In this document: piece by piece, positions 25,115 through 33,753 of the stretch
Layout: every line of letters begins with the position of its first letter
Position numbering within the stretch: position 1 is the stretch's first letter
NCBI RefSeq assembly: GCF_039539445.1
Contig: NZ_BAABDD010000005.1
Coordinates: 186,001 to 250,000 of the forward strand
DNA: 64,000 nt
Source: Salinactinospora qingdaonensis
Lineage (GTDB): Bacteria > Actinomycetota > Actinomycetes > Streptosporangiales > Streptosporangiaceae
Direction of reading: 5' to 3'
Position numbers and translations under genes: made by a program
The notes under the pieces: generated by a model
Told to the model about the DNA's origin: nothing
The model's input: the letters and a program-made list of their open reading frames with translations, nothing else
Database searches by the model: none

Positions 25115-25287
25115 CGAGGAGACGGCGTGAGCGGTCGCCGCGGGTGCTCACGTGCGCTGAAAGCCGAACGGCCTTGAGTCGACGTGGAAAGATGAGAATC
25201 ATCGGCCGATCTGGTTGGGATCATGGGGGACCGGACCTTTGGTGCGGCCAGGATCAGGTTTGGCACCAGCGACAGGAGGACAAGCCC

Positions 25288-25479
25288 ATGCGTATTTCGT
25301 CATTGACTGCCAGCCGGAACTCGCAGGGCACTGGGGGGCTGTTGCGGCCCCACCCCACTCGGGCTCGACGCCGGCGCGCCGGTAGCGGTGCTGTCGTGCA
25401 GTGTTGCGCCGCGGCGTCGGGCGGGGCCGGCCTGACGTTTCCTCCCGCTGCGGGGAGACAGTCCCGGGGCGCCCGGTGA
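25288..25479 (+). CDS. Possible small protein, unrecognised
   Basis: A 63-codon frame begins at ATG 25288 seven bases after a strong AGGAGG. The product is basic (RARRRRAGSG) with VQCCAAASGG in the middle. Its second half runs into the right end of a decayed transposable element (25434 onward), so the natural C-terminus has probably been lost. It might be a truncated gene, a leader or noise. The ribosome site is the only good evidence. Confidence 0.25.
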   Translation: MRISSLTASRNSQGTGGLLRPHPTRARRRRAGSGAVVQCCAAASGGAGLTFPPAAGRQSRGAR

Positions 25480-25824
25480 GTTGCCCGCTTCGCCGCCGCC
25501 TGCACCAACGGGGGAGGGGGCGCTCGCGGCCTTAGGCCACCTTTCGCCCGTTGCGGTGCACGATGTCGCGGACGGGTTCGCCGCGGGCGTCTTTCCAGAA
25601 ATGGGGAGGTCCTCGACGAGAGCCACCTGGGTGCTGCCGAGTATGCGGCGGTGAACGTGGGTGCATCGCTGTGAGGGGCTTCGTTGGTTCCCTAACACAC
25701 TCTAAGGTCTACTCCACTTATGACCTTTCCGTGTTCCTTGTGACACTTAACGTGATTTCTGACAGGAAGGAGGAGGGCGTTTCCTCCCGTCCCTCAAGGG
25801 TGGAGTATCCGCGCCCAACATCTC
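25434..25824 (-). mobile_element. Decayed, internally deleted TnpB/IS605-type element (third copy)
   Basis: Reading on the minus strand, the left end (25761-25824) shares the GGGCGTTTCCTCC-type block and following hairpin with the left ends at 37156 and 52650. The right end at 25434-25480 ends with a hairpin and TTTCC next to CTGAC, like the other right ends (TTGA with TTCC). A residual VALVEDL stretch inside resembles the TnpB RuvC-II motif. The left end directly abuts the ATGA start of the NYN gene at 25825. Boundaries are estimates and similarity to the other copies is lower than between those two. Confidence 0.55.
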
Positions 25825-27189
25825 ATGACGCCCGACTCCAATGAGGCCCGCGCACAGCCGGCCGGCGCTGATCACGACGACGAGAAGGAGAGTGGCGCCC
25901 CGCTGCCTGAGCCGGTCCGCGCCCGTGTCGTCGAGTACGGTTCCGAGGTTCTCGGTCAACTGTCTACGGCTGAGCTGCCCTCCGCGCTGCGGCGCATCGC
26001 CAAGTTCGAGCCACGCCGCCGCGCCCGGCTGGCCGGCCCGCAGATCGCCGCCCAGTTGGAGGCCGATACCGCTTTCCGCCAACGTGTCGCGCAACGGGTC
26101 CAGGTGCTGTGGCCCGACCTTACCGCGCGGCTGGGCGAAGGGGTCGTGCCTCCGGCGGCCGAGCCGGTCACGGTGGCGGCGGTCGCCTACCTCCTGCGCC
26201 CCTCGGGGTGGGCGACGATCGTCGAACGGGTCCGCGACGAGCTGGATCGCCGCGAGGGCGTCAAGCAAGCCGAGGAGGCAGCCGAGACCATCGCCGACCT
26301 GCGGCACCGGTTGAATGAGGCCCACGCCCAGCACCGAGACGAGGTCGCCCAACTGCGTTCCCAACTCAAGCGGCAACGCAGCACGATCGCCGACCTGCGC
26401 CGCAGCCTGCACGCCGAACGCCAGCGCGCCAAGGAGGCGGTCGAGCGCAGCGAGGAGGCGATCGGGGAGGCGAATGAGCGCGCTGAGGAGGCGGCGGGCC
26501 GGGTCAACGCCGTGGAGTCGGAGAACCGGCGGCTGCGCAATCGCCTGGCCAGCGCCGAGGCACAGATGGAGAACGCCCGCCGAGCCGCACGGGCCGGACG
26601 CAGCGCTGACGACGCCCGGCTACGGGTCCTCCTGGATGTGCTGGTCGACGCCTCGCACGGGTTGCGGCGCGAACTCGCCCTGCCCACCTCCATCGACAGC
26701 CCTGCCGATCTCGCCGTCGACGAGGAGCGCGACACCGCCGCGGCTCTGTCCGGCCCGGGGCTGCCCGACGACGATCCTGGACTCATCGACCAGTTGCTGG
26801 TCCTTCCCCGGGTTCACCTGCTTGTCGACGGCTACAACGTCACCAAAACCGGCTATGGCACCCTGCCGCTGGCCGACCAGCGCGCCAGACTGTTACAGAG
26901 CCTGGAGGGGCTGGCTACGCGCACCAAAGCCGAAATCACCTGCGTCTTCGACGGAGCGGAAGTCGAGGTGCCGCCGGCCTCTAGTGTGAAACGGCGGGTG
27001 CGACTGCTCTTCAGCGATCCCACGGAGAGTGCCGACGACCTCATCGTTCGGCTGGTGCGCGCCGAACCCCCCGGGCGACCGCTAGCGGTGGTGACCTCCG
27101 ACCAGGAGATCGTGCGGGCCGTACGCAGGGAAGGGGCACGCACGCTGGCCTCCTCCTTGCTGCTACAACGCTTGGAACCCGCGGGATAG
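25825..27189 (+). CDS. NYN-domain (PIN-like) ribonuclease with long coiled coil
   Basis: A 454-residue protein. It has an acidic N-terminus, an alpha-helical region (about 25-140), a long charged coiled coil (about 145-260) and a C-terminal NYN/YacP-like nuclease domain (about 325-450) with LLVDGYNVTK, CVFDGAE, TESADDLIVRLV and VVTSDQEI. The acidic residues expected for metal-dependent RNA cleavage are present. The coiled coil suggests oligomerisation or membrane/ribosome tethering. ATG 25825 has no clear ribosome-binding site, because a transposable-element end abuts the start codon and has probably replaced the original upstream sequence. Confidence 0.85.
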   Translation: MTPDSNEARAQPAGADHDDEKESGAPLPEPVRARVVEYGSEVLGQLSTAELPSALRRIAKFEPRRRARLAGPQIAAQLEADTAFRQRVAQRVQVLWPDLTARLGEGVVPPAAEPVTVAAVAYLLRPSGWATIVERVRDELDRREGVKQAEEAAETIADLRHRLNEAHAQHRDEVAQLRSQLKRQRSTIADLRRSLHAERQRAKEAVERSEEAIGEANERAEEAAGRVNAVESENRRLRNRLASAEAQMENARRAARAGRSADDARLRVLLDVLVDASHGLRRELALPTSIDSPADLAVDEERDTAAALSGPGLPDDDPGLIDQLLVLPRVHLLVDGYNVTKTGYGTLPLADQRARLLQSLEGLATRTKAEITCVFDGAEVEVPPASSVKRRVRLLFSDPTESADDLIVRLVRAEPPGRPLAVVTSDQEIVRAVRREGARTLASSLLLQRLEPAG

Positions 27190-27250
27190 CCGGGGACGCC
27201 CAGCTCCGCTCCTAGCGGCTGTGACCGCATGGCGCTACCGATTGGTGAAA

Positions 27251-27270
27251 AATGGCCGGATGTGGCCATT
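27251..27270 (+). terminator. Terminator-like hairpin after the NYN gene
   Basis: AATGGCC-GGATGT-GGCCATT, seven pairs, followed by GGTGTTTCTTG. It lies 62 bases after the stop. Weak but plausible. Confidence 0.4.
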
Positions 27271-27429
27271 GGTGTTTCTTGTTCCTGTTGAGCGTGTTTT
27301 GTGGGGCGACCGCGCGCCACTCCGGGGCGGCCTTCGGTCCCAGCAGCGCCGCTGATCGCCGCCCACCCGCCACAGGCGGCGCCGGCCTACGCCACCGGTG
27401 TGTCGGACATGACAACTTTGGGGCCACAG

Positions 27430-27458
27430 TTGAGCTGGCACAGGGCGTCCGCTAAGTT
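27430..27458 (+). promoter_or_regulatory. Promoter of NlpC/P60 gene 1
   Basis: TTGAGC (27430-27435), 17-base spacer, TAAGTT (27453-27458). Good housekeeping-type match. It predicts a leader of about 225 bases. Confidence 0.6.
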
Positions 27459-27688
27459 TTTCGCGGAGCATGCTCGCCGCTGAGGCGCGTGGGTACCCCC
27501 TGGTCCCTCCGTGCCGCTGCCGAGTGGCTCTACATCGCATGCGGGAGGTCGAAAGGGGCGACTGCGCTCCCGGTGCTCTCCCGTCCTCCCCCCTGTGGGG
27601 CTGACGTGTCCAGTGGTGGTTGCCGTTCGCCGGCGCTCCTCGACACGTACCTGCCACAAGATATGACGAAAAGGAGCGTGTGCCTCCC

Positions 27689-28696
27689 ATGACCAGTAAC
27701 GATGGTCGGCGCGCAGCCCGCCGGATCGCGACCGGTCTCGGCGTGGCCGCTGCGGGAAGTCTGATTCTTCCGTCCGGGATCGCTCAAGCCGATCCCGAAC
27801 CCACGCGCGAGGACGTCGAGCAGCGCCTCGACGAGCTCAATGCGGAGGCCAGCTCCGTCGTCGACGACTACAACGCGGCCAAGGAAGACTACGACGCCGC
27901 CAAAAAGAAGGTCGAGGAACTCGAAGAGCAGGTCGGCGACGAGGAGGAGCGCTACAACGAGCTGCGCGACAAGATCGCCAGTTTCGCTAGCGCCGCCTAC
28001 CGCTCCAACGATCTCAGCGCCACGACCACCATCGTCTCTGCCGATGATCCCGACGCGATCCTGGAGCAGTCCGCCGATCTCAGTTACCTCTCCGCCAACC
28101 AGCAGGCCCAGCTTGAGGAGTTCGCCGGGTCCTCCGAACGGTTGATCAATCTCAAGGAGGAGGCCGAGGCGGCGCTGGAGAAGGCCGAGGCCAAAAAGGA
28201 AGAGCTGGAAAGCAAGAAGGACGAGGTCGACGCGAAGATCGCCGAGCAGGAGGAGTTGCTCGCGCAATTCCCCACCGCTGACCCCGCGTCGGACTCGACT
28301 GTCGACTCTTCCGGGGGCGCCACCTACACCGGTCCGGCTTCCGGCAACGCCCGCGCGGCGCTGGACTTTGCCTACGCTCAGGTCGGCAAGCCCTATGTCT
28401 ACGGTGCCAGCGGTCCCGACAGCTACGACTGCTCTGGGCTGACGATGCGTGCCTGGGCTCAGGGCGGAGTGAGTCTGCCACGTACCACCTACGCCCAGGC
28501 CGAGGTGGGGCAGCGAGTCAGCCGCAGTGCGCTGCAACCGGGCGACCTGGTTTTCTTCTACGGCAGTCTCGGTCACATGGGGATCTACGCTGGCAACGGC
28601 CAGATGGTCCATGCGCCCCGTACCGGCAGGAACGTCGAGGTCGTCTCGCTGTCGGGCTACTGGGACAGCCACTTCCAGTTCGGGGTGCGTCCCTGA
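27689..28696 (+). CDS. Secreted NlpC/P60 peptidoglycan endopeptidase, paralogue 1
   Basis: A 335-residue exported cell-wall hydrolase. The signal peptide ends at AQA|DP (after residue 34). An Ala/Glu/Lys-rich coiled coil (about 40-195) follows, then a short Ser-rich linker and the NlpC/P60 domain (about 220-335) with catalytic C248 (YDCSG), H296 (GHMGIY) and H308. It is predicted to cut stem-peptide bonds and to be held inactive or recruited by its coiled coil, like RipC-type enzymes and their FtsX partners. ATG 27689 has AAGGAG upstream. It is paralogous to the next gene. Confidence 0.94.
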   Translation: MTSNDGRRAARRIATGLGVAAAGSLILPSGIAQADPEPTREDVEQRLDELNAEASSVVDDYNAAKEDYDAAKKKVEELEEQVGDEEERYNELRDKIASFASAAYRSNDLSATTTIVSADDPDAILEQSADLSYLSANQQAQLEEFAGSSERLINLKEEAEAALEKAEAKKEELESKKDEVDAKIAEQEELLAQFPTADPASDSTVDSSGGATYTGPASGNARAALDFAYAQVGKPYVYGASGPDSYDCSGLTMRAWAQGGVSLPRTTYAQAEVGQRVSRSALQPGDLVFFYGSLGHMGIYAGNGQMVHAPRTGRNVEVVSLSGYWDSHFQFGVRP

Positions 28697-29184
28697 GCCG
28701 CTCTGGTATGTGTTCGACCGTTGACCCGAAGTTTCCGGGTTTCGGTCCTCGTCGATACGCCACCGGTGTGGTGGAGTGTCGTGCGGGGATGGTGCTCCCT
28801 ACCGTCGTAACCCGCGCATTCGCGCTATGCGCCGCGGGGTATCGGACAGACGGTCACAGAGAAAGCCATATTTCGGACAAATATCAAGAGGCGCGCCAAC
28901 GTAACGAAACGGTTGAGAATGGTGTTCGGGATGCATTAGGGTTCATCGCCGAGCAGGGTCGTCATCCTCGCCACTACCCGGTGGCAACGGCCGGCTCCCG
29001 CCACACCTCCGCGCTCTGACAGCTCGTACCCAATGGCGCGGAGACCGGGTCCGTCGCAGGCGTCGCCCCCGCATCGGCGCCCCCGCCGCGGATGACCGGG
29101 GCAGTAGTGCCTACCCGCCGCGGTACCGCGGGCGGTGCACTCGTGGCCCGGGAGGCGGAACTGGGAGAAAGGTGTGCCACAACC
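28697..29184. other. 488-bp leader/promoter region of NlpC gene 2
   Basis: Holds an AT-richer stretch around 28855-28945 with a good promoter at 28913-28942, and a roughly 235-base GC-rich leader. No gene or recognised riboswitch is seen. A short hairpin AAGTTTCCGGGTTTCG-type sequence after gene 1 (28730-28745) may aid termination. Confidence 0.45.
28913..28942 (+). promoter_or_regulatory. Promoter of NlpC/P60 gene 2
   Basis: TTGAGA (28913-28918), 18-base spacer, TAGGGT (28937-28942). It resembles the promoter of paralogue 1 in both hexamers and predicts a similarly long leader. Confidence 0.55.
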
Positions 29185-30207
29185 GTGGATGAACGCCGTG
29201 ATCGTCGCTCCCACGGTCGCCATCTGGCGACCGTGAGCTTCATCGCCGCGGGCGCCCTCACCCTGTCACAGGGGGCAGCCCACGCCGATCCCTCGCCGGA
29301 CGAGGTGCGCGACAGGATCGAGCAGCTCGAAGAGGAGTTCTCCGAACTCAGCGCGACCTACAACCAGGCCGAGCAAGACCATGACGCGGCCCAGGAGAAG
29401 CTGAAGGAGCTCCAAACCGACCTCGAAGAGGCTGAGAACGATCTCAGTGAGCTGCGCGAGTCGGTGCGTATGCTGGCCAACGCCGCCTACAGCGGCACCG
29501 ACTACACTTCGCCCTCCTACCTGCTCAGCTCCACCGGCCCCGAGGACGCCCTCCAGCAAGCCGCCGACCTTGGCTACCTCTCCGCCAATCAGGAGCGCAG
29601 CCTCGAAGAGTACGCCGACAAAAAGGACAAGTTGGCCAAGCTCAAGGAGGAGGCTGAGCAGACCGAGGCCAAGGCCAAGGAGAAGCTTGAGGAGGCCAAG
29701 GAGGCCAAGGAGGAGGGCGAGGCCAAGATCGAGGAGCAGCAGGAGCTCCTCGACGAGCTGACCGCCGAGCAGCAGGCCCAGGCCACCGCCGGGGTCAGTA
29801 GCGACAGCTCCAGCGCCGCCGGCGCCGCTTACACTGGTCCGGCTTCCGGTAACGCTCGGGTGGCTTTGGACTTCGCCTACGCCCAGCTCGGCAAGCCCTA
29901 CATCTGGGGCGGCACCGGCCCCAACGGCTACGACTGCTCCGGACTGACCCAGGCGGCTTGGGCCCAGGCCGGCGTGAGCCTGCCGCGCATCTCCCAGGAC
30001 CAGTTCTACGCCGGCCAGCGCGTTACATGGGGCAACAAGCAGCCGGGGGACCTACTGTTCTTCTACAACAGCTCCGCACCCACCCACGTGGGGATCTACG
30101 CCGGCAACAACAAGATGGTCCACGCCTCGAACTCCAGCACCCCCATCAGCGAGGTCACGCTAGGCAGCTATTACCAGAGCAACTTCGTGGGTGCCGTGCG
30201 GCCATAG
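29185..30207 (+). CDS. Secreted NlpC/P60 peptidoglycan endopeptidase, paralogue 2
   Basis: A 340-residue paralogue of the preceding gene with the same plan: a signal peptide ending AHA|DP (residue 34), a Glu/Lys-rich coiled coil (about 38-195), an Ala/Ser linker and an NlpC/P60 domain with C251 (YDCSG), H301 and H313. GTG 29185 gives a normal signal peptide; frames further upstream add an arginine-rich stretch without signal character. Tandem duplication is evident from the shared LGYLSANQ, YTGPASGNAR and DFAYAQ-GKPY segments. The two may differ in timing or cleavage site. Confidence 0.93.
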   Translation: MDERRDRRSHGRHLATVSFIAAGALTLSQGAAHADPSPDEVRDRIEQLEEEFSELSATYNQAEQDHDAAQEKLKELQTDLEEAENDLSELRESVRMLANAAYSGTDYTSPSYLLSSTGPEDALQQAADLGYLSANQERSLEEYADKKDKLAKLKEEAEQTEAKAKEKLEEAKEAKEEGEAKIEEQQELLDELTAEQQAQATAGVSSDSSSAAGAAYTGPASGNARVALDFAYAQLGKPYIWGGTGPNGYDCSGLTQAAWAQAGVSLPRISQDQFYAGQRVTWGNKQPGDLLFFYNSSAPTHVGIYAGNNKMVHASNSSTPISEVTLGSYYQSNFVGAVRP

Positions 30208-30273
30208 CGTCGCCCGCTGTGCGGCGTCACGCCTCTCCCGGCGGGGCTGCACGGGGGCACGCGGCGCAGATTC

Positions 30274-30279
30274 TAGACT
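30274..30279 (+). promoter_or_regulatory. -10 box of the PimB-like gene (leaderless)
   Basis: TAGACT, seven bases, then GTG. No ribosome-binding site is present. Confidence 0.6.
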
Positions 30280-30286
30280 CGGGCGC

Positions 30287-31414
30287 GTGGGCGCTACCCT
30301 CATCATCACTAACGACTTCCCGCCCCGCGCCGGGGGCATCCAGGAGTTCGTGCATCAGCTCGCGCTGCGCCGGCCGGCGGAATCGGTCGTGGTGTACTGC
30401 TCCACACCCCGTCGCCAGGACCCCACCAACTTCGACCTGCGCCAACCGTTTCCGGTGATCCGGGAACGCACCTCGGTGCTGCTGCCCACGCCCGACGTGC
30501 TGCGCCGGGCGCGCAGTATTGCCCGGCTGACCGGTTGCGACTCCGCGCTGTTCGGAGCGGCGGCCCCCTTGGGGCTCATGGCCGACGGGCTACGCCCGGC
30601 CGGCGTCGAGCGTGTGGTCGCCCTCACGCACGGTCACGAGGCGGGGTGGGCGATCCTGCCGGGGGCCCGCCCGCTGCTGCGGCGTATCGGTGAACGTACC
30701 GACACCATCACCTACCTGGGCGACTACACCCGCACCCGGCTGGCCCGCGCCCTGACACCGGCGGCGGCCTCCCGGATGCGTCAGCTCGCTCCTGGCGTTG
30801 ATCTGGACCGCTTTTACCCCGGTGCCGGCGGGCAGTGGGTCCGCGAACGTTACGGCATCGTCGGGCGCCCGGTGGTCGTCTGCGTCTCGCGGCTAGTGCC
30901 CCGCAAGGGCCAGGACACGCTGCTGCGCGCCTGGCCTCGGGTGCTGGCCGACGTCCCCGACGCCGTGCTGCTGATCGTCGGCGGCGGCCCCTACGAGCGG
31001 CGGCTAGCAGCGATGACGCGCTCGCTGGGGATCACCGAGTCGGTGCGCTTCACCGGCTCGGTGCCGTGGTCGGAGCTCCCCGCCCACTACGATGCCGGCG
31101 ACGTGTTCGCCATGCCCTGCCGCACCCGCAACGGCGGTCTCGACGTCGAGGGGCTGGGCATCGTCTACCTGGAGGCTTCGGCCACGGGCCTGCCGGTGGT
31201 CGCCGGTGACTCCGGCGGAGCCCCCGATGCTGTGCGCGAAGGAGACACCGGCTACGTCGTCAACGGACGCTGGCCCGGGCCGGTGGCCCGCCGGGTCATC
31301 CGGTTGCTGCGTGACCCCGCTGCTGCGCGGGAGATGGGGCGGCGGGGCCGCGCATGGGTCGAGCGCGAGTGGACCTGGGAATCGTCCGCGCGACGCCTTA
31401 CGGAGCTGCTGTAG
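30287..31414 (+). CDS. pimB: GT4 glycosyltransferase, PimB-like mannosyltransferase
   Basis: A 375-residue GT-B fold glycosyltransferase. The N-terminal TNDFPPRAGGIQEFVHQLA is the typical acceptor-side glycine loop. The C-terminal domain has VSRLVPRKGQDTLL, GGGPY and the GT4 motif EGLGIVYLEASATGLPVVAGDSGGAPDAV (about 289-317) with the two conserved glutamates. By family and position beside a FadD15-like gene (Rv2188c-Rv2187 in M. tuberculosis) it is expected to add the second mannose to phosphatidylinositol monomannoside at the inner membrane. GTG 30287 appears leaderless. Confidence 0.88.
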   Translation: MGATLIITNDFPPRAGGIQEFVHQLALRRPAESVVVYCSTPRRQDPTNFDLRQPFPVIRERTSVLLPTPDVLRRARSIARLTGCDSALFGAAAPLGLMADGLRPAGVERVVALTHGHEAGWAILPGARPLLRRIGERTDTITYLGDYTRTRLARALTPAAASRMRQLAPGVDLDRFYPGAGGQWVRERYGIVGRPVVVCVSRLVPRKGQDTLLRAWPRVLADVPDAVLLIVGGGPYERRLAAMTRSLGITESVRFTGSVPWSELPAHYDAGDVFAMPCRTRNGGLDVEGLGIVYLEASATGLPVVAGDSGGAPDAVREGDTGYVVNGRWPGPVARRVIRLLRDPAAAREMGRRGRAWVEREWTWESSARRLTELL

Positions 31415-31523
31415 TCCCACCGCGGGGGCGGCTGGCCGTTATCCGGTGGCCGCTGTGCCGCGTGTCCCCCGTACCGCTGCCGTAGCCTGTGCGGGGCTCG
31501 GTGGGGCGACGGGGGCGACGGTC

Positions 31524-33320
31524 TCAGGCGTGGTAGAGGTCCTCGATCTCTTGGGCGAACTGTTCGGCCACGACGTGGCGCTTCACCTTCAGCGAGGCGG
31601 TGAGCTGCCCGCCCTCCTCGGTGAAGTCCGTCGCCAGGATCGTGAACCGGCGCACCGATTCGGCGCGCGAGACCGCCTTGTTGGCGTTGTCGACAGCTTC
31701 CTGGACTGCTGCGATGAGGTCGGGATCGTCGGTGAGTTCAGCGATGCCGCCGGTCTTGCCGCGTTGGTTCTTCCAAAACTCCAGGGCCTCGGGATCGAGG
31801 GTGATCAGCGCGGAGATGAAGTTGCGGTTGTCCCCGACCACCATGCATTGGCTGACGAGCGCATGCCCGCGTAGCCGGTCTTCGAGGATCGAGGGGGAGA
31901 CGTTCTTGCCGCCCGCTGTCACGATGATCTCTTTCTTGCGCCCGGTGATGCTCAAGTATCCGTCATCGTCGAGCGAACCGAGGTCACCGCTGTGGTACCA
32001 GTGGTCCTGGTCGAAGGCTTCTTCGGTGGCGCGGGCGTTGTTCCAGTAGCCGCGCATGACGTGATCGCCCTTGATCAGTATCTCGCCGTCGTCGTCGATC
32101 CGGATGCTCACGCCGGGGAAGGGGGGACCGACCGTGCCGATCTTGACCCGGTCGGGACTGTTCACCGCTGTCGGGGCAGAGGTTTCGGTCAGTCCGTAAC
32201 CCTCCAGGATGGCTAGGCCCACGCCCCGGAAGAAGTGCCCCAGCCGCTCGCCCAACGCCGAACCGCCCGAGACGGCGTAGCTGGCCCTACCACCGACCGC
32301 CGCCAGGATCTTGCCGTAGACCAATCTGGCGAAGACGGCGTGCTTGAGCCGCAGCGTCAGGCCAGGGCCGCCCGTGTCGAGGGAACGGCTATAGGCGATC
32401 GCGGTCTCAGCGGCAGCGTTGAAGATCTTGCCGCGCCCCTCCGCGGTGGCCTTCTGCTGGGCCTTGGTGAACACCTTCTCGAAAACCCGGGGCACGGCCA
32501 GCAGGAACGTCGGCTGGTACACGCCAAGAGCGTCGATCAGCTCGGGACCGGTCGAGGGGAAATGCCCGAGCACGGTGTTGGATTCCACACACCCCACCTG
32601 GATGATCCGGGCAAAAGAGTGGGCCAGCGGCAGGAACAGCAGGGTGGAGCGTCCCGGGAGGCTGAACACCTCCTCCAGCGGCCCTTGGATGATGTTGCGG
32701 ATGGTGAAAAGCAGGTTGCGATGGGTCAGTTCGCAGCCCTTGGGGCGGCCGGTGGTACCGGAGGTGTAGATGAGAGTGGCCAGATCGTCGACTGTGCCGG
32801 CGGTGCGCCGCTGCTCGACCGCGGTGTCTTCGACCTCGGCGCCCGAGCGGGTGAACTCGGTGAGCCCCCCGTCCTCGATGCGCCAGATGTTCTTCAGGTC
32901 GGGAAGCTCTGTGGTGATCTCGCGTACCCGCGCCTCGTGCTCGGCGCCCTCGACGAACACCGCGCTGGCCCCGGAATCCTGCAAGATCCAGTGGATCTGC
33001 TCGGCCGATGACGTTTCGTAGATGGGCACGGTCACCCCGCCCACCGTCCAGATCGCGTAGTCGATCAAGGTCCACTCGTAGCGGGTGCGCGATATCAGCC
33101 CGATGCGGTCACCGTGGTCGACGCCGGCCGCGAGCAGTGCCTTGGCCACCGCGGAGACGCTGTCGCCGAATTCCCGGCACGTGACGTTGTGCCACTGGCC
33201 GGCCTCCTGGCGTCGCAGCATGACGGCGGTGGGTTCCTGGGCCGCCCGTGTGAAAACCGTGTCAGTCAGGTGCTCGTCAGGAGATATCTCGACTGTCACC
33301 GGACGACTGTATTCGCGCAC
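31524..33320 (-). CDS. Long-chain fatty-acid CoA ligase, FadD15-like
   Basis: A 598-residue acyl-CoA synthetase of the ANL superfamily. It has the P-loop IYTSGTTGRPKG (about 180), FLPLAHSFARI, the adenine motif EGYGLTETSAP, YHSGDLG and the hinge region TGRKKEIIVTAGGKNVSPS. It activates long-chain fatty acids with ATP and CoA. GTG 33320 is chosen since AGGAG stands eight bases upstream and the protein then begins MREYSRPVTVEI, the family opening; the frame runs 36 codons further. It is convergent with the PimB-like gene. Confidence 0.93.
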   Translation of the reverse strand: MREYSRPVTVEISPDEHLTDTVFTRAAQEPTAVMLRRQEAGQWHNVTCREFGDSVSAVAKALLAAGVDHGDRIGLISRTRYEWTLIDYAIWTVGGVTVPIYETSSAEQIHWILQDSGASAVFVEGAEHEARVREITTELPDLKNIWRIEDGGLTEFTRSGAEVEDTAVEQRRTAGTVDDLATLIYTSGTTGRPKGCELTHRNLLFTIRNIIQGPLEEVFSLPGRSTLLFLPLAHSFARIIQVGCVESNTVLGHFPSTGPELIDALGVYQPTFLLAVPRVFEKVFTKAQQKATAEGRGKIFNAAAETAIAYSRSLDTGGPGLTLRLKHAVFARLVYGKILAAVGGRASYAVSGGSALGERLGHFFRGVGLAILEGYGLTETSAPTAVNSPDRVKIGTVGPPFPGVSIRIDDDGEILIKGDHVMRGYWNNARATEEAFDQDHWYHSGDLGSLDDDGYLSITGRKKEIIVTAGGKNVSPSILEDRLRGHALVSQCMVVGDNRNFISALITLDPEALEFWKNQRGKTGGIAELTDDPDLIAAVQEAVDNANKAVSRAESVRRFTILATDFTEEGGQLTASLKVKRHVVAEQFAQEIEDLYHA

Positions 33321-33753
33321 GACTTTCGCTCCTGGGGTAGAAAATCTGTGTGGGGATGTGAGGACGGTAACAAGTTGTGTTATTAGCTGGTAGAACCGGT
33401 TTCTCGTTGGTATCCGATGGTGATACACACCTCCCGTCTCCCGTGATCGTGCCCATGGGGCGGTCGCCGCCCCCGATAGACCGCCGCAAGGACACCAGCC
33501 CGATCACTTCCTCGCCCCGCCGGATCGCCCACGAAGTGGCGCCGCGCCCGCCGAGCTTATGTCCTGCACACCGTGACCGGCCCACTGCCGCTGCTCCCGC
33601 TATCCCAGGACATGCCCACAGTCGTGGAGGTCACCAATCGGTACCGGGTTCGATTCCACTTCGTGATATTTCCGGTTTCGGCTCCTCCCCCCTCTGTCGT
33701 GGGCCCGTGGCGAGCTAACGTGAACTGGAAGACAAAGGCACAGGCAGGTGATC
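33321..33753. other. 433-bp divergent intergenic region
   Basis: No gene found. It includes an AT-richer patch at 33350-33420 near the ligase start and a possible -10 TAACGT (33716-33721) for the small gene at 33754. A GGGTTCGATTCCAC string near 33644 looks like a tRNA T-loop but has no matching stem. Confidence 0.45.

Larger units (their letters stand above)
27190..27688. other. 499-bp region: terminator-like hairpin, promoter and long leader before NlpC gene 1
   Basis: Contains a small hairpin (27251-27270), a well-spaced promoter (27430-27458) and about 225 bases of untranslated leader. I looked for the c-di-AMP (ydaO) riboswitch that controls some actinobacterial cell-wall hydrolases and did not find its conserved blocks. 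Confidence 0.5.

Noticed and set aside
27459..27688. A c-di-AMP (ydaO) riboswitch in the leader of the NlpC/P60 genes
   Set aside because: Expected from Streptomyces cell-wall hydrolase genes, but the conserved GGGGAACC, GGGGUGAA and GUCAGCUAACCUCG-type blocks are missing in both leaders.
33640..33665. A tRNA T-arm (GGGTTCGATTCC) upstream of the small acidic gene
   Set aside because: The flanking bases do not form the five-pair T stem, and no anticodon or acceptor stem can be built around it.
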